A stretch of 64,000 nucleotides of DNA from Pisaster brevispinus. Taxonomy: Eukaryota; Echinodermata; Asteroidea; Forcipulatida; Asteriidae. Positions within the stretch are counted from its first letter, which is position 1, and the number at the start of each line of letters is the position of its first letter. This document shows, piece after piece, positions 24,641 to 37,459 of this stretch. The translations under genes and the position numbers were made by a program. The stretch spans positions 20,802,742-20,866,741 of the forward strand of contig JAMKCF010000003.1 in assembly GCA_023634235.1 (NCBI GenBank). The letters are read 5' to 3'. A model generated the notes under the pieces. It saw nothing but the letters and a program-made list of their open reading frames with translations. It had not been told where the DNA came from and searched no databases.

Positions 24641-27140
24641 AGCATCGTCATTAGAGACTTTGATAAAGCCATTATGTTGGGCTTTCATCAGCTGTGTACC
24701 GGGGGGAGGGGCCTGGGGGAATGTGCCTCACTTTCCAAGTGCCTTCAGGTGCTCCCACGAAAAAATCCAGATATGTTCAGTGCCTTGAAAATAAGAAAAC
24801 ATTGCCCTGCCCTAAAACAAAATGTTGAAGAAGATAAGTAAAGTATGGTTTCATTTAAGGCTTCAACAGTCTGATCATGTATTTGAACTACACCTGTAGA
24901 CTACTGTACATATCCATTTGGCTTTACAATTGTTACCTAACAATTTTTTTGTTTTGCATGCAATTGCAAATAGAAGACCGTTGTGTGAACTTCAATCACT
25001 GTTTTTTAGGAATAAAAGTGGAGTCCTACTTGAGTAGTTTTATCTTCTAGTGGACCAAAAAACATTTAGTTTACAGCTTGTATCTTACTGTGCTCTGTGT
25101 TATCCTTACTGGAATATAATTTGGTACATAGCTGTATGCATGGAGGAAGAACACTTTAATTTCAAAAGCAGAGATTAAGAGTTCAGTGTTGTTTTTCAAC
25201 ATGTAGTTAGTACATGTACATCCCAATGTTTGAAAAATCTTAATGATATTGGCTTCTTCTGATTAAAACATCGGGTAATTAGATGTCCTCCTCCATGGTA
25301 TACATTTTCATGAATGCTACTTTACAAGTAGGTATTTTTGAGCTGTGTGGTGAACACTATCATAAAAATTTATTTGAGTCTGAAATCTTTAACTTTCATA
25401 AATCCCAACTACTAGCAGTTGGATAGTAATGATCACCACACAGCAATTTTGTAAAAACAAATAAGAGATGATTTCAGTCACATGTCGTTAAAGTACTTTT
25501 TAAATACTTTGTACGGGTAGCGGGTAGCATCGGGGCTACTTCAGGTCTGACACTCCTGCCCACGCGATGTCCCAGGTCCATCTTCCTAGGGTGGAACCAC
25601 CTGGTAATAGGCCCGCACCCAGGGTTACGGGTATTGATGGATCTCCAGCGAGTTTGTGCAGTTGAAACACTTATTATTATAGGAAGCTGGCAGTAAACTG
25701 GACTCTGATGTTCATAGAATTGCATCATTTGTGGCCAACTTGGAGAATAGAGGACAAAATGAAACTACCATTAGTTTCAGCCAGTTGCAGGAGTTGTGCC
25801 AGAAAAGATTAAACCAGTTAAGATGGCTTTCAACTATACTGTACAATCTTTGAGGATATTTTCTGAACTTGAAACCGCCACCTCAAGTAGATGTAAACAC
25901 AAGAAGCTGCAATCATCAGAAGGATACACAGGAAAACATCAAGTTTTTCAAGCATCACTACTCCCTGAATTAAATGGTTTTTATTAGGGACAAAATATGT
26001 GATTGAAATTAATCCTTTTTAAAAAAACAAAGATGCAACACCCAATTTTTTACCAAGAGACTGCACAATTTTAAATGTTGATATTTTTGAATTTAGAAAC
26101 ATTTAGGAAGAGAGTGATTTTCGAAAAGTGTTTGAAACTGACAGAATGAGCAGTTTCGTTTTTGTTTACAAAACATGCATTTGAGCCTGAAGAAATACAC
26201 ATGCTCTGTGTGGTGTTGTATGTAATTAATCATGTGGGGATTTTATGTTGATTGTCTCTCACTAAGAAAGAAATACAATTTTCTTGACATAGTAAACATG
26301 TACATCAAAATGGTTATAATTGGGTATTGCAACTTTCTTACTATTTAAAAACTTGTAAACTTTTAGTTAAGACTAAATAACAAAACTTTCTAGCACAAAA
26401 CTAAAGTGTATGGGAAAGTAGTTAAAAAGGTGTTCACGAGTCACCGTGCAAGGCTGTAATCAGAGACTCTCACTACGCTATGTTTGAAATCTTTTATAGT
26501 ATTTCAATTGTGTGCTGCTATGAAAAATTAACTGTCACTGACTTTAGTAAAGATTACTAAATTTTAATTGCTCTCCTGCATCTCATTCTTAAAAAAAAAT
26601 TGTGTTCATGGTTTCCCTTTTCAGTATCTAAACTGCCAATTTTGTAATGCATATTTTGTTTTCGTTCGGTGACCGGTTTGTTTTTACCGATGAGTCGGCT
26701 GTATCCGAATCTGTCGTGTAGTTTTCAAAAAGTTTTATGGTTATTTAGAGTGCAAAGTCATTATTGGCACTTAATCATTTTAGCAAGAATTCAAATGTCA
26801 CTTTGAATGCAGGTTTGAAATTGTTTCTCATTCACAATTTATATAATAAATTGCGCGAAACCGTTTGTTATTCCAAAGGAGGCAAACAGTATGATACCAT
26901 CAAGTTCATTGTTTCTATAAAGACAAAGTGTCTGAAATCCATCCTCAGTCTAGGTTGCACATCTTTTGTAAACTATCAGCTCTTGTATGTTGACTGTGGC
27001 TTGACGCACTCTACTCTTCTATTGTTGTTCTATTATATACTTTTTCATGCTCTTATCTTTACTTTGAGGACCAAAATATCTGATGTGAAGATTTGACGTT
27101 CAGCAGTTGCTATTTATAGAAAATTAATTTCAAAGTAGTT
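24640..27140. other. Intergenic, with a GC-rich patch at 25,505-25,650
   Basis: It is mostly AT-rich and empty. The patch (GTACGGGTAGCGGGTAGC, CCCACGCGATGTCCCAGG, CACCCAGGGTTACGGG) stands out for GC content and internal short repeats. I cannot match it to a known RNA or exon. A minus-strand 84-codon ORF crosses it (25,474-25,728) without recognisable domains. Confidence 0.35.
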
Positions 27141-27212
27141 CTCTGACAATCTAAAGCAGTCTACTTTCTATGTCATTGTTGTACAAATTGCAACCTGAGA
27201 TCAGAAACAAAG

Positions 27213-27270
27213 CTCCCTCCTCTCTTTCGCTCTCCTCCTCTCTTTCTTTCTCTCTCTCTTTCTCTTTCTT
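27213..27270. repeat. Polypyrimidine tract
   Basis: About 58 bases of nearly pure C/T (CTCCCTCCTCTCTTTC and onward), with CTCTTT subrepeats. Confidence 0.85.
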
Positions 27271-27424
27271 AAATGCATGTCCTTCAATGACATAAGGCAG
27301 CTGTAGCTCCTGTAATGCCTTTAAATACAGACACTCTTCGTTTGTAAACATCTACTGTGTACTACACCAGCAAAATTGCAATGACAACAAATGCTCGGTG
27401 CTCCTTGGACTCTCTAAAAACTGT

Positions 27425-28045
27425 TGTCCTTCAATGACATAATTAATCGATGGTGACAACTAGAGAGCTCAATATACCAATTCCTTTTGTGAGGTTTTCT
27501 GGTGAGGAGTCTTGGTTCATGACTGATATGACAAGACTTGCTCTGTAATCGGTTATCTCGCTGTTTAACCTTTGTCTTTGAGTTACACCGTTATTACAAT
27601 TCTTTTTAATTGTTTTTTAAGGTTTTGTCTGTCAGTGTCATAATTGGTCTGTAACTTCTAGTAATATTTCTTTGTGCAAGACTGGTTCTGAAATTCATCA
27701 ATTGCTTGGTGTTCCTTGCTTTCTGACTAGAAAGTTTGTCCCTCAGCGACATAACTACTTCCTATAGTGTTTTTTATTATTAACCGACAACCTTTATAGT
27801 AAGGCATTGGATGTCTACTTAGCCATGCAAATTGTGGGTTTTGTCCCCATCAATGTTATCAACAAGTGCTTGACACATTATACATGCAGTGTGTAGGTAT
27901 GTTAGTGAATGATGAAGACATAACAGGTTTACAGTTGGGACATAATTAAATGACAACCAGAAAACTCAACAAGTTACTATTCTTCTTCCAAACTTCTGTG
28001 GTGATTAGTCTTGGTTCATGACTGATATGACAAGACTCAGTGATG
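27425..28045. repeat. Degenerate dispersed direct repeats
   Basis: GTCTTGGTTCATGACTGATATGACAAGACT occurs at about 27,510 and again at about 28,010, each preceded by a related TGACAACNAGA/AACTC block. Related TGTCCTTCAATGACATA phrases occur at about 27,285, 27,425 and 27,735. The family is unknown. Confidence 0.55.
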
Positions 28046-28049
28046 ATTA

Positions 28050-30880
28050 AAGGTAGTTCCAAAAAAAAATGCAAGCAAAACAAACGAAACCAAGTTTTAA
28101 CGAGCTAGATTAAGGTACCTGTAATCACCCTCACCCACCTGGTCCAATATGCAATCGCTCGGTACCACTCAATAATAAAATGCCAAAAAAGCAAGCACTT
28201 TCGAGGGCTCACTGACCCATGAACAATGGTCGTCTTTTTCCAACTGAAGATCTTTAACCCAAGTAAAAATTCAAACGGGTTTGCAAATGACGGATGACGA
28301 CTCATGCGTCTAACAATTGTAGGAATAAACAATGCGCTGGAGGTTTTATAGAACTGTTGCTTTTCGTACAATTAATAAAGTCTTTGTGAAAGCATGTTAC
28401 TGTTTTAGTGTTTTGTCCTCATGATTGTTTAGCGGTAAAATTTTTCACATGGTGACGTATATCATATATATCGTCAATGGGGACGTATATCATACTTCTC
28501 CTTTTATTCACTCATCAGTAATTTTTTTCCAGTCACAGACAACACTGTTGATTGGAAGCCCAAACGGGCTTAATATTTAAAACATCAAAAAGGTCATAGT
28601 CTTTTTCGGCAAATTTTGCAACCCAATCTATATTTGGAAAGAAATCAGCTATTTTAACTGTTTCCAATGTAAAATTACATGAAGCACCGTATTTAGTGGG
28701 GGCAACACACATACATGGCCAAGAAGCATGGCCCTAAATACGTAATAGCAAATGACGCTCTTAATTGAATGGAACTTGCGCATTTACTTGGCTAAGAAAA
28801 TGCGTGGAGTAATCCCACGACAGCAGCCTCACAGAAAAAAAGTAGGGGGGGTACTTGTAACATTGCAGATGTCAATCATTCTATGCAAGGCCGCAATGTA
28901 GTTTCTGTTAATGAATTGCATTATTCGTAATTTATCTTTGTTAATTAATTTGCAAGTCAACAAGACAGTTTAAACAATAAGAGATCAAGAAACAAAACAG
29001 GATTTTAGAAATACTTTTATGTAGTACAATTAAATGATTAAATTATAATATAATATTAGTTTTACACATGATACAATCGTAACCCTTGATTTGAATGATT
29101 ATTGTAAATTTAGGTTTCCACCGATCAGCACAGGTACTGAAAGATAAATCAGGATAAATCATCTTTACTGCAAAGTAAAAATATCATGTAACAAACATTG
29201 CAGAAAACATGGGATATAATTGAAATGTAAACAAAACGGAAATGCATCTATGGAACAACTAGGTGCCAGTGAAGGAGAGCCGTAACTCATGGTTCATTTT
29301 AATGCAATGAAGTTTAAAGTCATTGCCCATAAAAGAAAAGAAAAATGCAGCCTTGCAACATATAATGTGGGCTTCATTGAGTTTTAATGAGTTTTCATCA
29401 TTTGTAAATAAGTATTGGAAATTTAACTTAAGATTGGTCAAAGTGTAGTCTTGAGTGCCTATAAATGAAATAAAATGACTGAAAAGAATTTGAATTAGAA
29501 GAACGAAATCTCAGCTAACTTTTAACAAAAAATCAAAGAACAATTGATTAAATACAAGCCAAAAAATAGGGAAACCATAAATAGCAATTAACAGCTACAA
29601 AATGTGCTCAAACTTTTTTTTAGTTCATTTTTAACACAAGTTTGTCTTTTTTCTTTAAATCATGATGTTTGTCTCCATAAAATATTGGTGGAGGAACAAA
29701 GTACTTTTTGTTTAAAATCTTTTGACATACCGTTTTGTTAGCAAAACACATTTGGTTTACGCCAGACTTTTATTGAATTATAATATCAAAAAGAAATACG
29801 CACACTGTTTATTTACAATGTATGCATGAAAAAAATGCATTTAAAAATGAACCACCCCCCTAAAAAAAAAAAAAAAAAATAAATAAATAAAAGAAAATAA
29901 GCAATTAAATTAAATTTAAAAAATAACAAAAGCTTTCTCAAGTTATCTAGTACATCATTATTTTTTTTGTCCTCGCATGCGACGATAACCTTCATCAATT
30001 GCTGTGACACTCTTTTCACCAGTACCTGGCGAATTGAGAAGGTGCAAAAATTGAGTGTCTTTGAATAACTCACATAATAGCTACAATCTTGTTTGGGTCT
30101 AGCTTGTTTTGCCCTCTAACACTCCGACAGTTACTTCTGGACATTTCCTCTTTGCTAAATAACTCGCAAACAAGAGCCAGTGCAGAACTGAGCTCTAAGC
30201 AGGAGTCTACCTTTATTCCGTTTACTCTGCTCGGAGTCAGCGGCATTGATGGTCAATTTACCAGTACATTTCAGAGTGCATTGAAGGTGATTGGGGGGGT
30301 CATTATCTCCTCACTTGAAACTGGCGAAAACGCATCACGCCCAAACTTTTCCTGCCACAAATCTGTTACCTGCGCGGATGGTTCCCTGAACAATTTTGAA
30401 TTCAAGCACTTGCAGGCGCTGGTTTGTACCTCAAATCTTTCGGTCCAAGGATGCATCTCCTGTGAAAACTACAAATTTCAAATTACAAAATTAAATCCAT
30501 GTATATCTTGTAAGGCTTATATACTCAAAAGAGAATTAGCGCGCAATTGCTTAGATTTTTCCTCAAAGTAAGTGGTGGTGATGGGCCATGTGATAGTGTT
30601 TAAAATGGCACTTGATGTTTTTAACTCCTCCAAACTCATCAAGTTTGTCGTCAAAAGAATTCTTGTAACATGTAAATCGCAACCTGGCGCCCCCCCCCCC
30701 CAAAAAAAAAAAGAAGACCGGCAGGAATATTAATTTTTAACTTTGTACTGAGTGGCTTGAGCAGCCTTTTATTCCAACTTCATACTTAAATAGTTACATC
30801 ATCATAAAACCATGAACATTTTGTCACAAATACAACCATTTAGCCAAACTGAATTTTCAAAATTGAAAGTAACTCTTAGC
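28050..30880. other. Intergenic, nothing recognised
   Basis: AT-rich sequence with homopolymer runs. A 160-codon plus-strand ORF (30,089-30,571) has no domain, codon-use or splice support, so it is not called. Confidence 0.35.
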
Positions 30881-30884
30881 AAGT

Positions 30885-31080
30885 CGATTTCAGGTAGCAA
30901 TCCGATTGGTGAAATCATAGTATATCATTTGCAAGAGCAGTTCTGATTTCCGGCAGTATCATAATCAGCGAAACTTTAAACATCAAAATTGATTTCCGAT
31001 AGCAATCCAATTCGTGAAATATTAAAAAATAATTCTCAAAGCTGAATTCAGGTAGTAATCCAATCTGCGAAAATCTTAAA
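30885..31080. repeat. Four degenerate ~50-60-bp repeats
   Basis: The phrase ATTTCAGGTAGCAATCCGAT and variants recur near 30,887, 30,947, 30,991 and 31,046, each followed by a GTGAAAT or GCGAAA block. They lie immediately 3' of the minus-strand DIRS fragment. Confidence 0.55.
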
Positions 31081-31740
31081 CAATAATTGAAGCAAATGCA
31101 TGCGAGGGGCCAATGAATGGTGCAACAACTCTCGTACCTCTAACTGAAGTCGTTCCAAAGGTTGCTGGGTAAGGGAGTCTGCCCCGGGAGCCAACCTGCA
31201 AAAACGTTTCATCTGAAAAAGGGAAAGAGCATCGGCGATAGACATATCAACACCAGGTACATAACTAGGACAATGAGACGTCTGCCCATTGATAATAGAC
31301 ACAACACCATTGTTTTGCAAGGCGGTGCTTCATAAACGCAGAGCAAGCATTATAGGGAACAGCTCAAGAAAAGCTATGGACAATTTTAAATAATGAATTG
31401 TATCCGGCCAACGACCATGCGACCAACTGCCATAAAAAAAAATGCCCCAAACCATAGTTCTGCTGAAACATCAGTAAACAAATGTAAGTTACTATTAGAC
31501 ATTCAAAAACCGGGTGGAAACGTAACTGAACGATTAAATTGTGACAGAAATTGTTGCCAAGCAAGTAGATCTGCCCGAGCCCCTGCTGTAACATGGATGC
31601 GATGATGTGGCTTATACACACCCAGTCATATCAAACAAGTGCCTCAGAAAAGCACGACTTGGCCTTACACAAAAAATTCAAACTCCCCAACAGAGATTTC
31701 TAACAGCACAAAAGAACAAGTTAACACGAGGACTGCTCAA
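31040..31740 (-). pseudogene. DIRS-type retroelement RNase H fragment, frameshifted
   Basis: Across several minus frames the translation gives, in order, a PHHRIHVTAGARADLLAW block, LFTDVSAEL, LELFPIMLALRLW and VDMSIADALSLFQMKRF. This is the order expected for the region after the RT of a DIRS/Ngaro-like Pol (connection, RNase H Asp motif, then an IADALSRFQ-like motif). Frame changes and stops break it, for example between 31,364 and 31,320. It is a dead fragment and no RT core is next to it. Confidence 0.65.
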
Positions 31741-32710
31741 ACAAAAGTGAAGTGTATTAGCCATGTGGAACATCTGATACGACCAAGGGGGTGACGACTG
31801 AAGTTATAACTGTGGCTGTCAAGTTTTTTAACTATTCGATTTGAGGCCAATACCTTGAGGATTGGCCTCAAATTGATTTAATAGAGAACGGAAATAATTT
31901 ATCCTTAGAATATTTGTTATCACGACCAACTTAAAACATGTTTATTTAACTCCAACATAACACAATCTTAGTCACAATGTAGACTTCTCGGAACTAATTC
32001 AAGTCATGCTTTCTGTTTGAAATTTTCAATATTTTAAATACATCTTCACTTACCAAGATAAGGTTGCGGGCATCCCTAGGTGTCAAAAGATTTGCACTAT
32101 GTTTGCCTGGCAGTCTCTATAAGTATTCAACAATGCAAAAATGAGACTACAGGCCTCTATCTACAGAAATAGTGGAGAAAGAACTGTTGTTTGAGCCTTG
32201 AACATAAAAATGAGTAACATTTACGTGAATAAAAAGTATGACGTTAAGAACAACTTAGAGATTTATGCCGCACGAACTCATCCACTTCCAAAAAGTTCTC
32301 ATCCATCCAAAACCTCACCTCCACCGTCGCTCTCATCTGTTCATGTAATAAATCAACTAAAAATCACAAATGAGATATGACCTTTCTGTTGTTTTGTATT
32401 GAAAAAAGGTGATTCTTACCATTTTTATAGAGTACAAGTAGTTGCTAATGGCAAAATTTTAAATACCTTTTGTGTTTATTTACTTCTTCACATTCTGCTT
32501 TGGGATGTCTGCATAACACAAGAAGGAAGGTTTAAATATTAATGCACAGAACAGGAGTTAGAGCGGCTGCTTATGGTGTACTTAATTTAGAATTGCACCA
32601 TTTCCAAAATTGTGATTATAAACTAATCTAAAAACAAATAAACTACTGTGAAAATAGACAGCTTGTCATCAAGCTGTATTGTTGCACTGAAAGAGTAGAT
32701 CAAACTTACA

Positions 32711-33731
32711 TTTGTCTTGGTATTCTTTTTTCCATTAAAATTCTTCACTACCTCCTTTACAGACTGAAAACAAAAGAAATACAAAAAGGTTTGAGTAAAT
32801 TATGAAATATACCAAAACAATCATTATGATCCGTCTACATGTGTAGAAAAACCATAATCCGTTCGAGATACGAATTGTCTTGGAAAAAGTACGACCTGTC
32901 CAGGGTACGAGGTGTCCAAAGTTACTTCGTACCTTGTAAAAGGTACAAAGTGTCCTTGGTACAAGGTGGTAAAGGTACAAAGTGACCTGACACGTGCAGG
33001 GCTGGTTATCTATATAATGGTTATCATGATTAAGTAAGTACCAGTGCCTTTTTGCCTTTTTTGATCGTCCTTGCTTTTGTGATTGTGGTTTTTACTTCAG
33101 ATATCACTGCAACTTTCACCGACTGTAAAAAAAGAAAACCATAAAATACTGAAGTTAGACCCCCTCGTTTTTTCTTCTTTCCCTGTTGGCTCTCACACTG
33201 TCTAGTAAACAATGAGGCCAACAGAATATTAAAGAGGAAGAAAATGATCTATTTAATTTTGTGATGCACCCACTTTCCAACAGATAGAGTCTTCATAAGA
33301 GTGTGGAAAAAATACAAGTCTCTAACCTCGCGTTAAAGTGGTGTAAAATGCCATTTTATTCAATATCCTTCCAGTGCAAAATTTGACATTTGGGTTTAAT
33401 GACTTTAATGGTTTGGGTAAAGGCCTACCGTAGTTTTATTATCATTTGGATGTAATCATTTTACTTCATCTTTAGTACTAGTAGAAAAAATAGCCATGAA
33501 AATGTTGTAAACGTACCAGAGAGTCTCATGACTTTACATGGAAGTAAAATTCCCTCCGGAAGAACTTCCACCATCTCATCAACTTGCAGGCCTGGTCGCA
33601 CATCTTTAATTAATTTGGATGAAATAATGGACATGGAACAGTCAAGTTCGAATGAAACCAATGCTTCTCGTTGGACCTTGAACAGGTGCCTGAGTGACAT
33701 GTTGACTTCACCAACCCCACTGTATTGGGAA
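32711..33731 (-). CDS. Candidate small-exon gene, minus strand (incomplete)
   Basis: Three exon-like blocks lie in order. The first has an ATG at 33,700, opens ...SLRHLFKVQREALVSFEL, includes RPGLQVDEMVEVLPEG and ends at donor CTG|GTACGT (about 33,518). The second is 33,120-33,045 (TTTACAG acceptor, GTACTT donor) and encodes a Lys-rich peptide starting SVKVAVISEVK. The third is 32,765-32,711 (TTTTCAG acceptor, GTAAGT donor), starting SVKEVVKNFN. The second and third fit phase 0, but the first ends in phase 1. An exon is therefore missing or a boundary is wrong. The first exon hints at a Tudor/chromo-like barrel, which is weak. Treat it as a gene fragment. Confidence 0.35.
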
Positions 33732-34056
33732 AATCGAATACTTCAATTTCCGTCGTTTTTTTTATAGACAGTAGCTCAAAGAGCAATTTTTACAGCGCTG
33801 CTTAACAGTAAGCAAATGTTTGTGCTAACTGTAACGGAAATCTTTGCTTAAGCATAATAATGTTTCACAAGTAAGCAAGAAAATTTGGCAGCCAGCTTGC
33901 GCATTCACCATTGACATCATTTATTTGCATACAGTAAGCACTGGTTAGCAACTCCATGAAATTTGGCCAGGCCAGTTCATACTTGGCGCAAATCGCCTGT
34001 CCGATTGCCCGGGACACGGTAAAACTTTGTCGGGCAACCTGGACGCCTGATCGGTC

Positions 34057-35039
34057 TGCCCGATCGGGCAAGTGCTCTTATTGAAAAACTAATGAGTTAT
34101 ATATTAATTAATAAAATAAAATACCGTTTTATTTCACTGGTGATTTCCTACAAAGTGTTCCAAGCATTAACAATATCTAAGCATTAAAAAATCCACTGAA
34201 GTTGGCGCGATCGGTCAATCTTCACGATCAACGTCCGATAGCGCTGCTCTATTGACCGATCGCGCTGCGCTATTGAAAGATCTATTGTTCGCGCAGCAAT
34301 CGGTCCATCGCGCAACGAACATTAATTGATCGCGCTACGAATATTTTTTGTGTGATCAATTGATCGTGCTGGAATGGTTTTGCGCGATCGACCGATCCTG
34401 CAAGAATGGTTTTGCGCGATCGGTCGATTGTATTTATTGTTGTGCATGGATGTCGTGTTGCACCATCTTAACTGACACTTGTATGTACAATCGAGGGGAG
34501 CCAAGGAAACAATTTTGTACTCATAGACAAATAATGTTTACCCACATGCCTTTCGTTTCCAAAATTTAGTGAATTATTCCACGTAAAAGTATGCTGAAAA
34601 TTTGCACAGATTTTTAGTTCATCGCTGGTATTTAATACGTCGCTGGTGACGGTGAACACTTTACCAGGCAGTCAGTAAACGCTAGGAAGAAATACATCGC
34701 GGGTACTCGGCATCACGTGTACACACAGTGCATGCAAGCAATGTCCATGTCATCAGCGCACTGGTTCTGTGTGAGTTGTGCGTGCATACCGATGACGGAG
34801 TTTACATTGTACGAAACGAACGCAAGTACAAAACTAAATGTTTATTTATTCTACGATAGTAAGCCTACATTGCCAATAAAATAAAAACATACATACATGT
34901 AAGTTGAGGTCTGGCAATGTTGACAGTTGACACTTAATTTTCTGATTAAAATTCCTCAAAATGCATGTCTCAATTGTGTCTCTTTTTGCCGGGCATGTTC
35001 GGGCAAGCAGTCTGCGACCGGAGCCTGCCCGATCGGGCA
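34057..35039. repeat. GATCGG palindrome-rich block bounded by identical 14-bp palindromes
   Basis: The perfect palindrome TGCCCGATCGGGCA occurs at 34,057-34,070 and at 35,026-35,039. Each is preceded by related sequence (GGGCAACCTGGACGCCTGAT against GGGCAAGCAGTCTGCGACCG). Between them, 34,200-34,430 is filled with GCGCGATCGGTC/GACCGATCGCGC motifs in both orientations, including two consecutive AATGGTTTTGCGCGATCG units. No coding potential was seen. The rest is AT-rich. Confidence 0.6.
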
Positions 35040-35059
35040 ATTAAGAAAACAAAATTGTC

Positions 35060-36230
35060 GAGGCCTGCTTGGCGACTGCGTACGCATCTGACAATGCGAA
35101 TTCAGATTTGTCTAAAAAAACAAATAGGTACGCATTAAATGTGGGTCCAAAAAGTTAACGCACTTGTTAACTTGTGGTCGTATTTCCGTGCAGTGCAACT
35201 CCTTCCAATTTTCTCGGTTCCTTCCATGAAGTCATTGCCTTCTATAAATCTCAATGTTTGTTCAACTTGCATTATAAAGATTTGGAAATAGGCGCACAAT
35301 TTCATCTTCTGTAATTAGTTGCCATCATTCAGCTTTATAGTATGATTACGTACTGCGCTTCCATCACACACTGCGGACCACCATCAGTGGGGACACGATC
35401 AACTTGCAAATCCTGCTACAATTTTACAGGAACAACAGTCAGGTACACACAATTTTTTTAAAAGAACTTGGCTTGAATCAAGCAGAGCTGAAATTTAAAG
35501 TTACAAACAAATGAAGAATACTCATATATATTGGTTTATTTGACTTCCAAAATTACACTGGGATCAAACTTTGTTGCGAAATTTCACTGAAAGGATGTAA
35601 AAGCTAAAATAGGTGACTGATGAAGTGCAGTGTATAAAGTATACAGAGCCTCTCCATTAATGGAAATACACAACATTATTATCACCGAAAAGATGTTCTT
35701 TTTGGTATAAGCTCTAACAGCCCCCTTTCGCCTTCTAACCTCCCCTTTTTTCCTGTGAAGATGCATGCAAACATAAAAGGAAAGGTCTGTTGTGTAACCA
35801 TCGCCTATTGAGATTTCAGAAGAGACTGCGGCCATTGTCTCCCACTATTAACAGGAACACAATCATAGGAAGGTTTTCTACAAAGACCAAACCAAAGCCA
35901 TGAGACGTAAATTTCACAACGCTTCTCTACATTGTATGTACCGTACATGTATCTTGCACCTTGACATCTTGCACCTTGACATCCTCCCCCCAATCGCCAA
36001 ACAAACAGAAAGTAACAATGTTTACTCAAGGAAATTTTTATTTAAAATTGGACCAAACTTTCCCAATTTTGGGGGCTTTTGAGACCCCAATTCTAAAGCA
36101 TCCACGAATAAGAAAACATGGAGCCATTGTTCAATTTGTTTTCTTAAATCTAAACCCAGCTGCTAATTGTTCTTATCTGATTGCTTAATAAAGTTAACAC
36201 CTGAAAAGCCAAGAGTGTATAGACAATGCA
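35060..36230. other. Intergenic, nothing recognised
   Basis: No gene found. A short tandem of CTTGCACCTTGACATC (two copies near 35,955-35,985) is the only pattern noted. Confidence 0.4.
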
Positions 36231-36236
36231 CATAAT

Positions 36237-37452
36237 GGGTACGTTCAGACGTCCAAAAGTGCTAAGATAACCTTCCGTTGGAACGCAAAAATCCGGTACG
36301 CGAGAGTCAACTTGACCCACAGAATTGGGCTAAACTAGTCCTTAAAAAAAGGGGACTAGCGCAGACTAGTCCAGGTTTTAAGACCAACCCCCCCCCCTGC
36401 TGCGAGGCCAAATAAACCATCGTTGGAACGCAACTGACCTCCAACTTCCGGTCTATTTTACTCCATGTGACCGTGCCAGAAAAGGTGACGTCATCCTAAT
36501 GTTTATCAACCAATCGATCACATGCATGCAAGCATGTACATTCGCGTCCTTTTTACATTGTACCATGCAAGTGGTTTAGCCTTGGTGGTACATGTACATT
36601 GTTCGCTCGTCGCCCTTTTTCAGTAATCGGTGTAGTTTATTTCTTTCTTTTTTCATCACCATTTCCCAATTTGTTTGTACGATGGCCTCTCAGCCGTCTC
36701 AACAAGCACTTCAGCGAGGGTCCAACTGGCAGGGCCGTGAGGTTTCTGCATTAACCCTAACCCCTATTAGGGTCTCTCCTTAAAGCCTGCCATATGCAAC
36801 AAAATGCAACAAGTGATTTTGTTGCATTGTGCAGGCATTTTATTTGTGTTAGGACTGAGCAATGGTGTTTGCCCTGCTTAATGCAACAGTATGCACATAA
36901 GTGTAATATTTAACTGTTATTATACAGTCTTTTGAATATGATTTGAATTATGATTCTTACCTAATATTACATCATACTTCTCAATACTTCTCCCGTAAAA
37001 AACATTTTGAAATACCCATTATAAGTTGTTCAGATACAATAGAAGCACCCAAAACATATATGAAGTCACTTCACTGCTGAATGTAACAAATTCAGTCAAA
37101 GAATGACATCTGAATTGACTGCCAAATGCAACCGATCACAACAACTTTTACCATTTGGTGCATATTGTTGCATTTACCATGGTTAGTGTTAATCAATATT
37201 TGGGGTGACGAGGAGCATATAGGTAAAAAAAGCACAAAGTACACATGCGCAATGTGATGAACCGGAACCAGTAGTCTAAAAGGGCCAACGATGCATGACC
37301 TAATAATCAACCTCGTGGGTCAGTTTAGTCCGCCGGACAGAAAAAAATTATCGTGTGAACGCAAGCACAGTTTGGATTAAGTCATTTTTATCTTGTGGAC
37401 ACCCATGGTGCTCGGATTAAGGGTTAGTTTAACTCCTCGCCTGAACGTACCC
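36237..37452. mobile_element. 1.2-kb TIR element with AAT target duplication
   Basis: The left end GGGTACGTTCAGACG and the right end CGCCTGAACGTACCC are inverted, matching at 14 of 15 bases. The trinucleotide AAT flanks both (36,234-36,236 and 37,453-37,455). A 3-bp duplication and G-rich TIR would fit a PIF/Harbinger-type MITE, which is an inference. Inside are ACTAGTCC/GGACTAG inverted motifs and several AAATGCAAC/GTTGCATT motifs. There is no transposase ORF. Confidence 0.65.
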
Positions 37453-37459
37453 AATGGTT

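Noticed and set aside
23932..24841. Repeated 60-93-codon ORFs (MVTGIQVWIKIAIQ..) in the 205-bp array
   Set aside because: The repeat period is not a multiple of three and the same peptide appears only because the DNA repeats.
27213..27270. Splice-acceptor polypyrimidine tract
   Set aside because: Too long and repetitive, with no following AG plus open exon. Simple sequence.
30089..30571. 160-codon plus-strand ORF
   Set aside because: No domain, no splice context, Ser/Cys-rich random-looking composition, and no neighbouring exon. Insufficient support.
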